DNA of 64,000 nucleotides from Lingula anatina. Lineage: Eukaryota > Brachiopoda > Lingulata > Lingulida > Lingulidae. The translations under genes and the position numbers were made by a program. The notes under the pieces are model-generated. The model saw only the letters and a program-made list of their open reading frames with translations, had not been told where the DNA came from and made no database searches. Location: assembly GCF_001039355.2 (NCBI RefSeq), contig NW_019775946.1, positions 689,195-753,194 on the forward strand, given 5' to 3'. Position 1 is the first letter of the stretch, and the number at the start of each line of letters is the position of its first letter. Shown here one piece after another: positions 26,886 to 41,400 of this stretch.

Positions 26886-29800
26886 TCATGAGCACTGGTT
26901 AATATTCTGTCCACTGCTGGCTTGAGCAACAAATTTCACATGGTAGTCTGTGGCCAGAGTAAAGTGGGAGATACATCCCACAAAACCCCCTGTGTATTTG
27001 TGAAGTGTTTTCTCTGCCATGTCATTCACTGCACCTGAAATATTAGTTTAAAGAAGATACATTAGAATATTACATTAATGATATATATACACTTCCATAT
27101 TTTGAATAGGCAGTGATCTATACTGACTACAGATATCATACTGAAATCAGACAATTTTTCTTTTTTTTTTTTGTTTTCTGTAACTAATTTCTAATGTAAT
27201 ATCAACCATCTTTGTCATAGGTGGGTCAAAGGTTATCATTGTTTTCACAGCTGAATGTGTGCATGATTCTATGATCCCCCTCCCCCAATATCCCCCTGTC
27301 CTAGTAACACTGGGTAAAAGTGGTTATCGTAGAGGGGGAAATGACCCCCATCCCTGTTTAAAATCAGTAACCTTCTGCCCTTGTAGCATAAAACAGAATA
27401 AAGTGGCATGCCATTTGGTTGGCTTCCAATACATTTTTTCTGTTAAGAAATGACATACTGTATTTAAAGTAAAACTGCTATTTTACATTGCTTTTAGATA
27501 ATTATGCTCTGTGTTCACAGGCACTTTTTTTTTTCATATGTCATACTACACTGAAATTTCTCTCAAATGGCACCACTGTATCCCCATACCTAAGAAGAGT
27601 TGTGTGTTGGTATTTAGCTGAGTAAATCTTCCAGGACTTCGGCCATCTTGTGCAGAAAGGTCATCAATTTTCAGAGACCCATCCTGTTTTAACCTGGGAC
27701 AAAAAAGAATACTTTATGGCAACTGAAAATATGAATGATTTTTTTCTACAAATATTTATTTACTATCACTGTGGGATGTGACACAATTTATACCAAAACA
27801 GTTCATCTTATGAAACTTTCTGACCATGTGATACCTGCAATCACGTACCTTTTAGCATGAATCCTGTGCCACTTGCCGTCATCGATCCTGGTCGTATTGA
27901 CCATGATGTCCGCCTCCCCACTGCCCAGGTTGTACTGAAAGTGGACATATCCTCCACGCAGACCAATAGCCACATAGTCGCTGGTGGTGCTTGTGTGTTC
28001 TTCACTACTCCACAAGATAAGTCCATCTGATTGGCTGGTCTTTAGCCGTATTTTAATATCCAGCTTCTTGCCTTTGATTCTATTTCAATGATAAACAGTT
28101 TCAATTTCAGAAAAAAATGTGATAATTTTAACTTCATATCATCTTTCCATTAAAAACATATAACTTTAAAAGAGCATCTTTTGTAAGCAAATAAAACCTT
28201 TTAATTTTTAAATTTTTAGCTGTATCTTACCTTTTCATGGTTTCTTCATCATTATACTTCAAGAAGCTGTTTCCTCTAAACATTGGGACTGTCACATCAT
28301 CATATACAGCTAAAACATAAGTATATCATTTTAAAATATGCTAAATTATCAATCATCTATTATGATATATATGGAACTTAATTACTTGATTTATGACCTC
28401 TATTACACATCTTTTTCATTAAGAATATTTCATAACCGTGTTGATTTGTGAACAAAATATATTCATTCCCTCAGCTCTTCAAATATGGTAGTTCACAAAA
28501 TCTCCTGGCAAAGTGGGGAGTATGTAACACGTAAATTTGTGTTCTCAATATGTAAAAAAAAGTAATTTCGACAAAGAGTAAAAGACCTTATAACATGGTT
28601 TCCATGGAGCAAATGACACTGTCAAATTATGAGAAAATCTAATCAAACTCCCATTTAGCCAAATGGTAATTGTTTCAAGCTTTCAACCCTGGCAGTTAAA
28701 GTGGGGAAAAAAACTGTAATGACTTCTGCTACTTGTAAAAATTTCATAAACGAAGCTGATAATTCAATTCCTAATTACATATGGTCTTGTAGAAAGACGT
28801 TACTGTACTTGTACATGCCATTTATTGATTAGACCACCATGTATTGATGATGCCTATATATACATAGAATGGTGAAAATGAATCACACATATGCTTCCCT
28901 TCATGTACACCTATTAGTAATTACTGACATTTGATGACATACGTTCAGTATATTCTAATAATTTACGATAAGATTTTACATAATATACAATTGAGATATA
29001 CACAATCAGGAAAGAATTTCTATATATATGCAGTATATGTTTATAGTAGAAAATTTCATATCAGTGTTTAAAAATGTGCTTCACTAATGGAATCAGTACT
29101 GTCTTGTTGTTTGACCCCCCCTCCCCCCCCCCCAAAAAAAAAGGGTGTGGGGTGGCTGGCTTCTCAAAACCAAAGCATACAAAATTCATTGAAAAGAACA
29201 TTATTAATTATTATATCTGCAATTAATTTGTGAAACCAGTCTAAAAAAACATGTATAATATTTGTTTTCTTTTTATTAGTATCCGTTCTTTTCTGCTCAC
29301 TTGTCAAGGCCAAGTACATGTAGGAGTATTTTCCAAATGCAAATGTAGACCCTCATAATCAATACTAACTATATCATGGTCCTTCTCATCAATGAGTCAA
29401 AATACTTTAGGGATTCTATTACCCATGTGCTAAACTTGTTTGATTATGTAAAAGATGAAGAGATAGGTGACTTTTTGTAAAAGAAAGAATGTGCTGCAAA
29501 AGTTATAAAAATTTCCTCAAGTTAATTTCAGCTAAAAATCATTTAAAAAACCTATGTGGCAGCCTACAAAATTACTGGACAGTATTTATTTTTATTTTAT
29601 TTTTTTATGTTATGTGTGAGCGTGTGTACTTCATGTAAAATGTATAACATAGCAGTACTTAATCTATATTGCAGCCAAAATGGGTATTGTTTTTGCACGT
29701 TTATACTAATTTATTTACTTAATTTTCATATCCTTAGCAGAAAAAACTATAGAGTACACCCAGTTATTGATTCTCAACTGTAACATATGTTGAACCAACC

Positions 29801-32800
29801 ACTCCAATCACCACTACATCAATCATGCATGAACCATTTGTACTCACTTTCCTCACAGTTAGTGTTGGTGAACCCTAGAGGACAGTTACATGTGTAAAAG
29901 TTCTTATAAGGGACACACTTCCCGTTGTTCTCACAGGGCTTGGTGGAGCAGGGGTGACTGCAGGTGTCTATGTTAATGCCATCAATGTAGTCCTCCATGA
30001 GAGACAGAGGCTTGTTGTTAACAACCACCTATTTAATATGAAAGTTTAGGACATGTACCTTTAAAAGCAGCAGAAAATGTTCTAAAAAGAAAAGTTTAAG
30101 AGCATCATAAAATCTTTTAAAATAAAAGTTTAACATGCAATGCAAAACCATCACATATAAAATATCTTATTGGCACTGATTTATGTTGATTCATTTCTTT
30201 GTACTGTTTTGTATTTCCTATTTCCCTGATAAATGTCTGTCTACCTCATCTGAATGACTGTTTGTGATACTTTGACAGTTATGCTACCTCTTCATCAAGG
30301 TTTTTACCTGATACTGGAAACAATTTTCTATAACTTTAATTCAATTACCAAGTGGATTAATTTCCATATTATACATTTTTTTTTCAAAAATTTACAAATT
30401 CCCTCTGAGCTAGTTAAAAGTATATAACATAAAAATCATCTTTACATAAATACATGCACATTTCCAATGTTTATATATCTGGCATATACTGAGATAATTC
30501 ACCTTTTGTATGCAACCTTGAAATGACTGTTTAACCTTAGCATATTTAGAAGTATCATCATAATTTCTATGTCCTCCAATGAAGAGGTCCTGTAACAGTG
30601 TAAGCTGTGTGTAAGCTCCCTGGGACAACCCCTGCACCGCAGGCTGCTCGTTCACCTCCAGAACACCATCACGTCCTGTGCGGGAGATCTTTACTGTGTG
30701 CCAGGCATTGAGAGGTAATGGCTGTGATGACCTGTGAAATATCAATTAGATTTAATACATATTATACTTTGTAATTCCTGTAGCTGAGGCATTTATTCAG
30801 AGGGACTGCACTAACTTTCAATTTTCAATTCTTAAAAACATGACATAAAGACTGTGTTTGTATCATCTGTGTGTGTGTACATGCCTACATGCGCGTGTTC
30901 GAGCATGCGTGCATACATGCCTGTGTGTGTGTGTGAGCTAAAGAGATCTTCACTGTATGACAGGCATTGAGAGGTAATGGCTGTGATGATCTGGGAAATA
31001 TCCATTTAACTTCAACAATATACTTTGCAATTCATATAGCTAAGATCGCATTCACAACGAGTTGAGCCAGGCTTTACAAATCCTGGGGACTAAATATGGC
31101 GGACGTACATGAAAGAAAAACCGCCTAATCTTTTAATAGTCTCTCCGCCTCTCACACGCCTCCCCACACGTCGTCCCTGCGGGGGGACAGTCATTAAATC
31201 TCGGCTCCATTGGGACGACACATGGGAAGGTGTGTGAGAGGCGGAGAGACTATTAAAAGATTAGGCGGTTTTTCTTTCACGTACGTCCACCATATTTAGT
31301 CCCCAGGATTTGTAAAGCCTGGCTCAACTCGTTGTGAATGCGACCTAAGGCTTTTACTCAAAAGGACTGCATCTATTTTCAAAGGGACTCAGATTGATAT
31401 GTTTATATGTATAATTTTTGAGGTAGAACATGTAATACTTTCATTATAAAAAAGCTCATTTCTTATACTACCTAATAATAGCAGGCCCAGTCCCTAAATC
31501 AAAGCGATATTCCAAATATCCATCCACCAGAGCCAGGGAAATGAAGTCTCCTCTACGATCTGTGGTGAAGCCATTATACAGGAGAGTGCCATCTTTATTT
31601 GTAGCCTTGAAGACCAGTTCTATCTCTGTATAGCTGAGTGCTGTTCTTCTGATTCCTTCATACTGGAGGAAGGAATGCCCTGTAAACTGGGGTACCACAA
31701 TGTGCTCAATGCCTGAAAATAAACTGTCCACATTAAAATCTAGAAATTGTCTAATTTATTAAAACAAGCATTGCAGTTATTCCATTCTAAGCACTGAGAT
31801 GTTATGCAAAAAAGTATCAAGTACTTGTAAATTTCCATCGTAGACTAAATATGTAAAATCCTTACTAAGGTGTACCTATATTATCTACTACTTATAAGCA
31901 GAATCATAAAAAAAAATCAATTTTTAAACAAATGAAGTAAGATTATGTATTACTTCTTTCACAATATTTCCCAGCAGTCATCATGGGGCATAGACAAGTG
32001 TAGGTGTCTGGCGAGTCCGCCATGCAACTCCCGCCATTACGACAACGAGAGTTACGACATATATGGGCACTGCATTCAGCTAGAGGAGAAAAAATTGAAT
32101 TGGTACGTGGTAAATTATTTTCAGTAAAAGTTTATTATAATTTATCTCAATAAATGGATAAAAGAGTCAAATTACATGTTAACAATTTGTAAAAAATTGC
32201 TTTATAATTTGATAAAAGCACAACATGTTTAAATGGATACATCAGGTTTTACATTATCAACCAAATAAGCAACAAGGATGCTCATTACCAAAAGAATACA
32301 GGATTTTCACAAAGAGAAAGTTACATTACCAACAATGGAGATGACACTAGCATTTGAACTTTCGTTCCATAAGACCAATTAAAACACCACCTCACCCACA
32401 TCTACACCATCTATGGCATCTCCAATGAAGGCTCCCTTACGGAAGTCAAACTCTTTGCCATTAATTTTCATTGCCTTGACACAACCAATGAAGCCAAAGT
32501 ACATCCCTGTCCTGCTGCCTATGTGAGTAGTGTTGATGTATCCTCCTAGAAACAAGGGTGTACGGAATGTGATCCGGGAAAACAAACCCTGGAAAGCAAG
32601 AAAATATGCTGTTAAATATCCTTGATGTATGTAATGGTATAAAAGAATGCAAAGAGTTGAGTGTGTCATGGATTTTCGCAATGAACTTCATTATGGCACG
32701 TCTTTGTTTCATGACAGGGGTCAAATTTAATGCATAACTATGAGACTTACAAAGTAGGAATACATTTTGTGCACCTTATTTTGCTTAACACTGACATGCA

Positions 32801-35423
32801 TGAATGTGTTCTACTCTTTGTATAGGAAAGTATACCCCACAAACTGCAATTCCTTCTTGGCATTGTGCAGCTAATTTGCTGCAATATGTCTGCAAAGTAG
32901 CAGCAGTATATTTTTTCTTGCAAACTCCTTCAAACTCATTGCTGCAAACTTTTCATTTCGCTAAGAAGAGACATTCAGTTAAGAAGATGATATCATTCTT
33001 TTTAATTCTATTTCTGGATTTACATTTCTATGATAACAAGTGCAGAAGTAGAATCATAAAAATATATTCAATTGTGTTGATGTCTCAGGTACATGTACAC
33101 TAAGCCAGTGTTCCTGGTGTGTCAGTGTGTTAGGTGAGACAGTGCACATTAGGTTCATCTCTTACCTGAGCTCTCCCTCTGACCTGTTCTCCTTTATTTA
33201 GCTGTACAGACCCGTCCCACTCATGTCTGTGGACAGTGACTGTGTTCCACTTTCCCAGCTTTACTTCACTGGTCGTGCGGATTTTGGCCATACCAGTACC
33301 GCAGTCAAACCTGAAATCACGTAAAACTAGAATGGTCTTTGGTGTGTGAAAGAATTTACTGCTGCAGGACTTAAATCAAGAAAACCATTATTTCAATTTT
33401 AAATAGCTTCATAGCTGTGATCTGATCTCATATGAATAGGAGCATCACCTTGCTTTTAAATAAATTGCACTGGGACATTGCTGGTATAAAAAAATCAAGA
33501 TTTTGTTTGATTGCCTTAAAATGACCTTACAGTTAATAACCATTGCGCAAAAATGTATAGCAACAAAGTGTCTCAAAATGGCCCCTGGTTATGGCACAGA
33601 CCCCACAGGGTTCTTAGGTCAAGTTATTTTGAATGATAAAGGACCCTTTTTTACTTTTTTTAAGATATGAAGACAAGTTCACTGGCAATCTGCTTGTAGA
33701 TAGGTTTCCTTGAGCTATTAATGAATAAAATCTATTAGGATAATGAAAAAGTAAACTTTTCTTAATAGACTAAATGTTTCACAGTAAAAATGAGGAACAA
33801 CAAACAGGAGCTAGCAAACAAGTTGACAGGCTGCAATATTTTAACATTTCCAAGAGGCTTTGTATATTAAATTAAATGCAATTGGATGTAAACAAGTGAA
33901 AAGATCATGTTTTTTTCTTGCTTCCTTTTCCCCCATAATTTTGTTCTTGTCCTATACTACATGCACACCATACATTTTAAAGACAGAAATATCAACTACC
34001 ATACTGATGAAGCAGCACAGAAAGAGCACAGAACGAGTGGGTGTATGAATAATTTATCACATATGTAACCAAGTCTGATCAAAACCATGTTTGGGATTCG
34101 AAAATTGAATCAGCAATCTTTTGGGAAATGAGAGGGAGATGAAAAATATTCAAAACACGACCACAAGCGGGCCGGTGTCAATGGCAGGAGCTACATCACC
34201 ATAATTAGATTTCTTGGCACTAAATGACTAATATCTTATGGATCCTAGGATGAACAAAAGTTCACAATCCTATGCAGAGTGAGGAGAACATAATTAGGAT
34301 TCAATTTTCACTCTGGCAAACTTATTCTAAGAGTCAATTATGTGTATAATCTGTTAGATACATGCACAAGAAAGCTGATATAAGTAGTGTTACCAGAGTT
34401 TCAGCAAGAAGACCAAAGCATTTCTACATATGATAATGCAATTTTCTCAGCTCAGATTATTGAAATTAATAAAGATTCCAGGCAAACTGCTGGTTAATGA
34501 AACCTACAAACATGAAAAGGATGGATAAGAAGTGACAACACCTGAAGGGAAAACAATTGCTTTTGTTCGAAATGTTGAATTTATTCATACCTAGAAGCCA
34601 TGCATGCACCAGTTCATGTACTACATGTACAAAGTCTTATGAAGAAGTTGCTGCTGATGTTTTTTTATAAATTTACTTTCTAAGTAAACTTTCTGGGATT
34701 GTTTGGTAGATTTCTTGAGGCGAATAAAAAATTGTAATGGAGAGCACCAGTTCATGCACAGTGTGTGTTCAAATTAAAAAATATATGTGTGTTCATGTGT
34801 GTGCATGTGAGTGCATGAATGCATGTGCATGCATGTGTCTTTGTATTGTACGCATGAAGAGAATTAAACATGAGCATATGAGAGCACTGCACAACTTAAT
34901 AGCTGGGGGGTGTGTGCCATTTTGTAAATCCCAAATGACATAATCTGCTCCTTCCTTTGAACTGTCATGCACAGATGTCATTGAAGATATTCCATTTCAC
35001 TCCTGTCCCAGACTAATAGAATGACACAGTTATCTGTCATGATCAAAGGACATGACACAGTCATCTTTCTGGAGTGTTAATCTTGCACATAAACGTGCCT
35101 CTGAATACAGGTATGGTAAATCTCACTGCAAATCCTTTGATTCTGAAGTATAAAATATTCAGTCTTTTGGTTTCTATTATCCAAATAATTTTCTTTAGGA
35201 GCGTAAGCTATTAAACAGAGCACCAACACCTCATCTGTCAATCAATGTTCAGCAAACAAGGGGCGGACCTAATGTATACAAGTACCAGCATTACAATGAT
35301 GATATGAGAAGCTTTAAGCTTATTACTAATGCCTAATTCAGGGGTCAATATCTGTGAACGCAACTGCTAATCCAGTATTATGGCTACATTGGTAGGGTGG
35401 ATATATTACTTAAAGGATAATGT

Positions 35424-35454
<31 letters not shown>

Positions 35455-38400
35455 GGATAGACATCCTTTAGATAACCTTCTATGAGGGCTCATTCCCAAT
35501 GAAACTATTGTTCTACACAGATCGATCCAACTCCGCCAGAACTTTCACTGAATGCAATCCGTTTAACAGATTAACATACCTCTTCCTGGCATTCAGTAGC
35601 TAAAGAATACAGAAAAGCTGGGTGATTATACAAGTACATTGGAAACAAGAGGAGGCTTGTTAGTCTGTTAAACTGACTGTATTCAGTGAGAGTTCACCCA
35701 AAGTTGGATTGATCTACAAAGAACAAGTTTCCTTGGGAAAGAGCCATAAGTGAGAACTGGACTTCAACCAATTTTTCCAAGCAACACTTAGTGTGCATTG
35801 CCAGCACTGCACTTATCTTTATGTGCATATTTTCTGTTTAACATGTAAAATAACAACCTGCAACCAGGGAAATTGGTACTGAAAATTAGCTTAATACACT
35901 AAAATTAGTGTAGAGTTTCCAGTAATGGACTTGCTGCATATCATGATTTTGCTATGTTACTCTTTTTGCCAAATTCCAGCAATAGACCAAAATATTTTCT
36001 TTCAGAATTTAAAAAAATTTAAAAAAATTAATAAAAAAATACCATTTTTATCATCACACAGAACAGGCAGCAATTAGATTTCTGCTCTGGGCACCCACAT
36101 ATGGCTCATCAGGTGCAGGAAACAAAACTTATTTTCAGATTCCCGATCCTTGAGGACACTGGCTTGGAGCACATAAATGAGCTTGCCAGTGTCATGGAGG
36201 ACCAAAGGGTCTGGAAGTCTGTTTGTGCTGTTGCTTAAATAATGATGTCGATGGTCAACTGCGATCGACATGATTGATGGATGGATGGATGGATACATAA
36301 ATTCTTATTAGTAAGTTCATAAATTCTTATTAGTATCAAAACTTAGAGAACAAACTTACCTAAACTCCACATATCCATCAATCAAGCTGACTGAAAAGAA
36401 GTCTGTATGAGCATCAGGGTGTTCTCCACTAAATAACAGCAGACCATTCTGCGTATCGGGGCGAAACTCCAAAGTAACGGTCATCTCTTTGAAGGCCCTC
36501 CTCAGGACAGGGAACGAGACATACCCAGTGCCCATAAACTTAGGGTAGCGGACAAGCATTTCTACAGAAAAAAATATGATTTGATAATGTTACATATTTA
36601 ATTTATGTATGTGCACAGACTGTGATATCTAATACAAAAGAACTTTAAAACACAGTAAACCGTGATGATTTTCTAACAGAAAAAATGGAATGAAATGTTT
36701 GATAATATTTCTCCCACTATGGCATGCCCCTTGCTCAGGCACTTTAGCTCCACAGTGTGCTTATCTCCCATGTATGTGGATTTCATTTCACTACCACTTC
36801 TCCTTTTAACTTTTTTTACTGCTATAAACTTTGATATACATTTTATGTCTGTGTTATACCAATGTCACTACAATTTCATAACAGATGTCTGAATCTGTGC
36901 AAACTTCCGTGATCTGGATAATATTAAAAAATAGACCTTTTTCTTTCAATACAGCTGACATAAAAAAACAACACACAGATATCATTTTATGCAACGAGAT
37001 AACTGCTATGGAGTTAAGTTACCTGGGATGAGATCTTCTTACCAATAACTTTTTACAACAATCACTTTTTATCAGTGTTCAATGAGAAGTTAGCATCTGT
37101 TCCTGGTTGATTAAAACAACCACAACCTTTGTGTTGCAGAGAAATAGTTTGTGTAAAAAGGATACTTTATACATCTGCTAGGTAAGTAATTGTGTTTTGG
37201 CCCATGCTGGTTTGTAAGCATAACTCAAAAAGATATGGGTGGATTTTGATAAGTACAATGTAGGATAGGTCTGAAATGGGTTATCAGTAGAATCTATTCG
37301 ATTTTGTAGGTGGTCCACTTATTTAAGTTAATTAATTGATTGATTTTTGATATTACATTCAAAATAAATGCATATTTTCTCTTTTGGGGGAGAGTGGGGC
37401 TACATGTTCCCATTCATGACCCCAAAATCCTGAATAATGTCACAGCTATAACAACTCTTATCAGATGGAATAATGGATGCCTGTAACTTCAAAGTAACTG
37501 ACATGCACTTATTTCAGTAGGAAAATGGATGTAGGCATCAAACCCTCTGCCTTCAGCAGAGAACGTTTAGTCACTTCATTGAATTGGGTCTTGAATCAAT
37601 GCCCCAGACCGTCTTCTTCTATCTTTGGAGACAATGTATTGATTCTGTCCATAGTCTGCCAAAGCAGGGAAAGGGGCTCGGGAGACCTTGGCGATCATAT
37701 TTCTATCCTCACATTTTATGCTATTATTTTGGCAGATGGCTAAACTAATGAACCTCATCAATGAAGTTAATTATAACAGTTCCATTGAAGGCTTCATTCC
37801 AGAGAAGACAGCTCTTGTAAAAACCAAATTTATAAGTAGGGCAATTTGACATTTTCACAATGACAGGATTTTGTCTCATTTTCCCATCTGATTTAAACAG
37901 AAAACTGATGATATCTCCAGTGGGTGCTTTTATTGATGAATTTGGAGACAGAGAATTGAGAAGAAATGACTGATGCCACCAGGGATAACTGCTTTCTTTA
38001 TTTTTCTGGTGCATTTCTTCACACATAATCATCAATCCTATGTTGATTGCTGATACAAATCTCTAAATATTGAGCATTTTTTAATTTCTTGTTTTATTTT
38101 AACATATGGTTTATTTTTAAATTCTAAACTGTAATTTTAACCCAATAAAAATCTAACACATTCAACCCTTGCGTATGCCAACTTTAATAAAAACCTATCC
38201 AAGACTAATCTTATCCATGCAGAAACAAGATTCAGTGAGACCATTCTTATGAGAAAAACTACATCTTTTTACCTTGTTCACAATAATCTCCATCAAAACC
38301 CAGGCGGCACTGACACCGAACTCCTCCGCGCAGCACGTCTGGCACACAGCTCCCCCCATTGAAGCAATCCAAGTCATTGCAGGAGGTATACTTAACAGGG

Positions 38401-41400
38401 GCCTTCGTCTGCCGACTTAGAACAGAGTTCTCATGTCTCTTATCATGGGTTGCTACTGGCACAATAATATTTTCAGAGGAAGAAGAGTCAAAATCATCAT
38501 ACTTATCACTGGATTTCTCATTTTTAATATCTGACTGTGAAGAAAATGGTACTCTATTGTCTGCTATGGTCCTAGGATCATCTCCCTGAACAATGTCATG
38601 TTTGGAATCTGATAATTTTGCAGCTTTTTTGGCTGTCTCTTTTTCTCTGCCCTGGGGCTGGTTTTCTGTGAAGGTCTGGGTGTGTAAAGTAGAGGGAGTG
38701 CTGTATTTTGTGTCCACATTGTGGGTCTGAGGTATTGTGTACCAAGTATGGTTAGGTGCTGGAACACTGCGTGTTGCTGAAACTTCTGAAATGACAATCA
38801 TGGACATATATGTATAATCTTAATGAAATTTCAACATTTTAGTTTCAATTTCCAAACTCAAAACATATACATGTACATTTTTTTCGTGATAACATTAAAT
38901 TTGAAGGCTACACAAAAGAAAGGCAATTTCATTTTAATAAGAAAACTGAAATGCAAAACAATACTTCATGTATATATTCAGATATCTTTATTCAACAGTA
39001 AGCTAGGGTTGTCAGCTAAGGTTGAAATAATGAAAGAAAAAATTTCCTCATGCTTCCATGCAAACTGTTTGAAATGATTATGTTGAATGTGCACTTTTGC
39101 ATGGCTGCTTAAATCATTAGCATACCAAGAGAATGAATATTACTCAAAGTTATCGAAGATTTGAAGAACAAGTGAGCAGAAAACAAATATGAATTATCCA
39201 AAGTGCCTATTACGGCATTTAAAATAATGCTATCAGACCAATGCTACCGGTAGTTATATTTAGTTTGTTCATGTGCACTTCACTTGAAAGCATGCCAATA
39301 TTTATTTTGCAAAATTATGTAATCCATATCTATTATTACATAAAACACTTAAAAACACACAATTTATACAAATTACTAGTAGAATACATTGCTATTAGAA
39401 TCGAGGTAAATCAAGTTGTATTATTTTTACAACTTGTATCATCCATCCCGATAATAAAGCACCAATAATAGAGCACTTTTGTTTGTTGTTTCAAGATAAA
39501 AGTTATCTTCTTTCCACCCACGAATGCTTGCCCTTAAGATAATTCTCCTTGTACGTCTATATGAGCAACATATCTTATATACAAGTAATTGACTTTACAC
39601 AATTTGATAATTCAAAATAGGCCAAATTAAGTTTCCGTGTAAGATAATTGTAAGCAGGTTTTGCAGCTGATGGTTTTCCAAGATTGGGTAAATGAAAGTT
39701 GAAAGTACTGTAAATGGATAATATTAAATATCTATTGTGAACTGGAGTTAATTAAAACATAAAGAATGATTCACATCTATGCAGAGAAAATGAGGAGAAC
39801 AGTTCACATTTGTAAAAACAGCCCTCACTGTCTTTTAACTCATTTTATCAAGCATGTACGTAACCCATCCCTGGTGAAAGAACACATATCTTTTTTCCTC
39901 CATTAAAAATACAAGATGCCATTATCTGAAACATGACCCAAACAAATGTGGCTTTTATTTGCAGTCAGCAGCTATTTATGAACAAGAGAAAGAATGAAAA
40001 CATTTGAATGATGTAGGGGTAGGGGTTCAAGGGGTTGAATGATAAAAATTGAGGTGGATGATGCTTGAATACCTTACAAAGAAAGAGACAGCTACTTCTA
40101 AGCATGTTAACTGTGCTATCTTCCAACCCAGAGTTGCAGAAAATTGCATTTAGATTGAGGCCCCTTTTCTTCCTCTTAGGTCTTATTCCAGGTTTGTTCT
40201 TTACGAGATCCATGAGGCTGTGCACAAAAGATAAGCTGCACGCAAAACCATGTTAGTTACTGGTAAATAATTTCCACTATTTTTTGGAGAAAATTTTCTT
40301 CATCATTTTTGTTTTGAATAAAGAACAGTAGTTTTGGTTGTTCTTGTGCATATGCTTGTTTGTAATAAACTGGAATTTTCATAAACCTGTGTATTTTCAC
40401 AGGCAGATATCTGTTAGAGGATGGTGTGTGGAGAACAGTCTGCATTTAACACTGGCCCCAAGCCAAATGCCAATAAAATATTGCAAAACTGTTCAGTTAC
40501 TGACCACTGTTTCTGCTTTTGTCTGTCTGGTAGATTCTTAGACTCTGGTGTGGCGTCCAGAAGGGCCAATGGGCTAACAAGATTTTGGCACAGACCAGAG
40601 TATATAGGCAGACAAAATATCTATGTAGGATTACAATCAATTGTACCATACAAAAATCAATATAGAAAAGGGCTTCCAAAGTTTGTTTTATTTTAAGAAA
40701 GACAAAATTTAAAAAAAATAAAATAAAATAGAAAAAAAACTTTTAAAGACTAACATGAAATTTGCAATATAAAGAAGAAAAAATTCTATAAACGATCACT
40801 TACTGTTTGTAAAAAATTCTCCACACACTGGTGACAAAGGTCTTTTCACAAAGGTTGTTAATAATACAGTGACCTATACCCTGAACATTGCAATCTACTA
40901 TCAATATTTCCTTTAAGGTATCTTTAATCCCTTTTAAGTCCCTCATTATAAGATAAAATGCATGAAATCAACTCTCTTGCCCTGTGTGAGACCATAGATG
41001 AAGGAGAGAAAGTCACAATGGGCATATCTCTGCCATTGTACAGGTCATCAGACACAAGATTTTCTAATTTATTTTAAAAAGAAAAAGTTTGGACTCCTGC
41101 AGGACTTAACATTTGACATCTGACTGGGTCATGTTGCTGAGTGCTTAACCTGTGAAAGAGATGCCGACAGCAGCAACACCTGCCTGAGATGATGATAAAA
41201 GAACCAGTAAAATGATTTTTTTAAGGAAAACATTTGCAATTAAAACTGGACACAGGGGCAAGGTCTGATTAGAAAAAAATGCAGCTTTAAAAAATGTTAA
41301 GAAAATGTAAAATCAATACAAATATGCAAAAAACAGACATGCTGTATTCTGTTTGTAAAGTACATCACACATGATATCTTAAATATTATCATTAAATAAC

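Larger units (their letters stand above)
33311..36359 (-). other. 3-kb intron within LamG1 with repeats
   Basis: This intron holds a GT/poly-G tract at 35424, a foldback element at 35484-35746 and a LINE-like relic at 36070-36295. The rest is AT-rich, with GT/TGCA-rich sequence near 34760-34840, and no coding exon is seen. Confidence 0.75.

Noticed and set aside
38359-38589. Plus-strand frames overlapping the EGFLAM-like linker exon
   Set aside because: They are complements of the minus-strand linker and EGF exon, which has consistent phase and splice sites.
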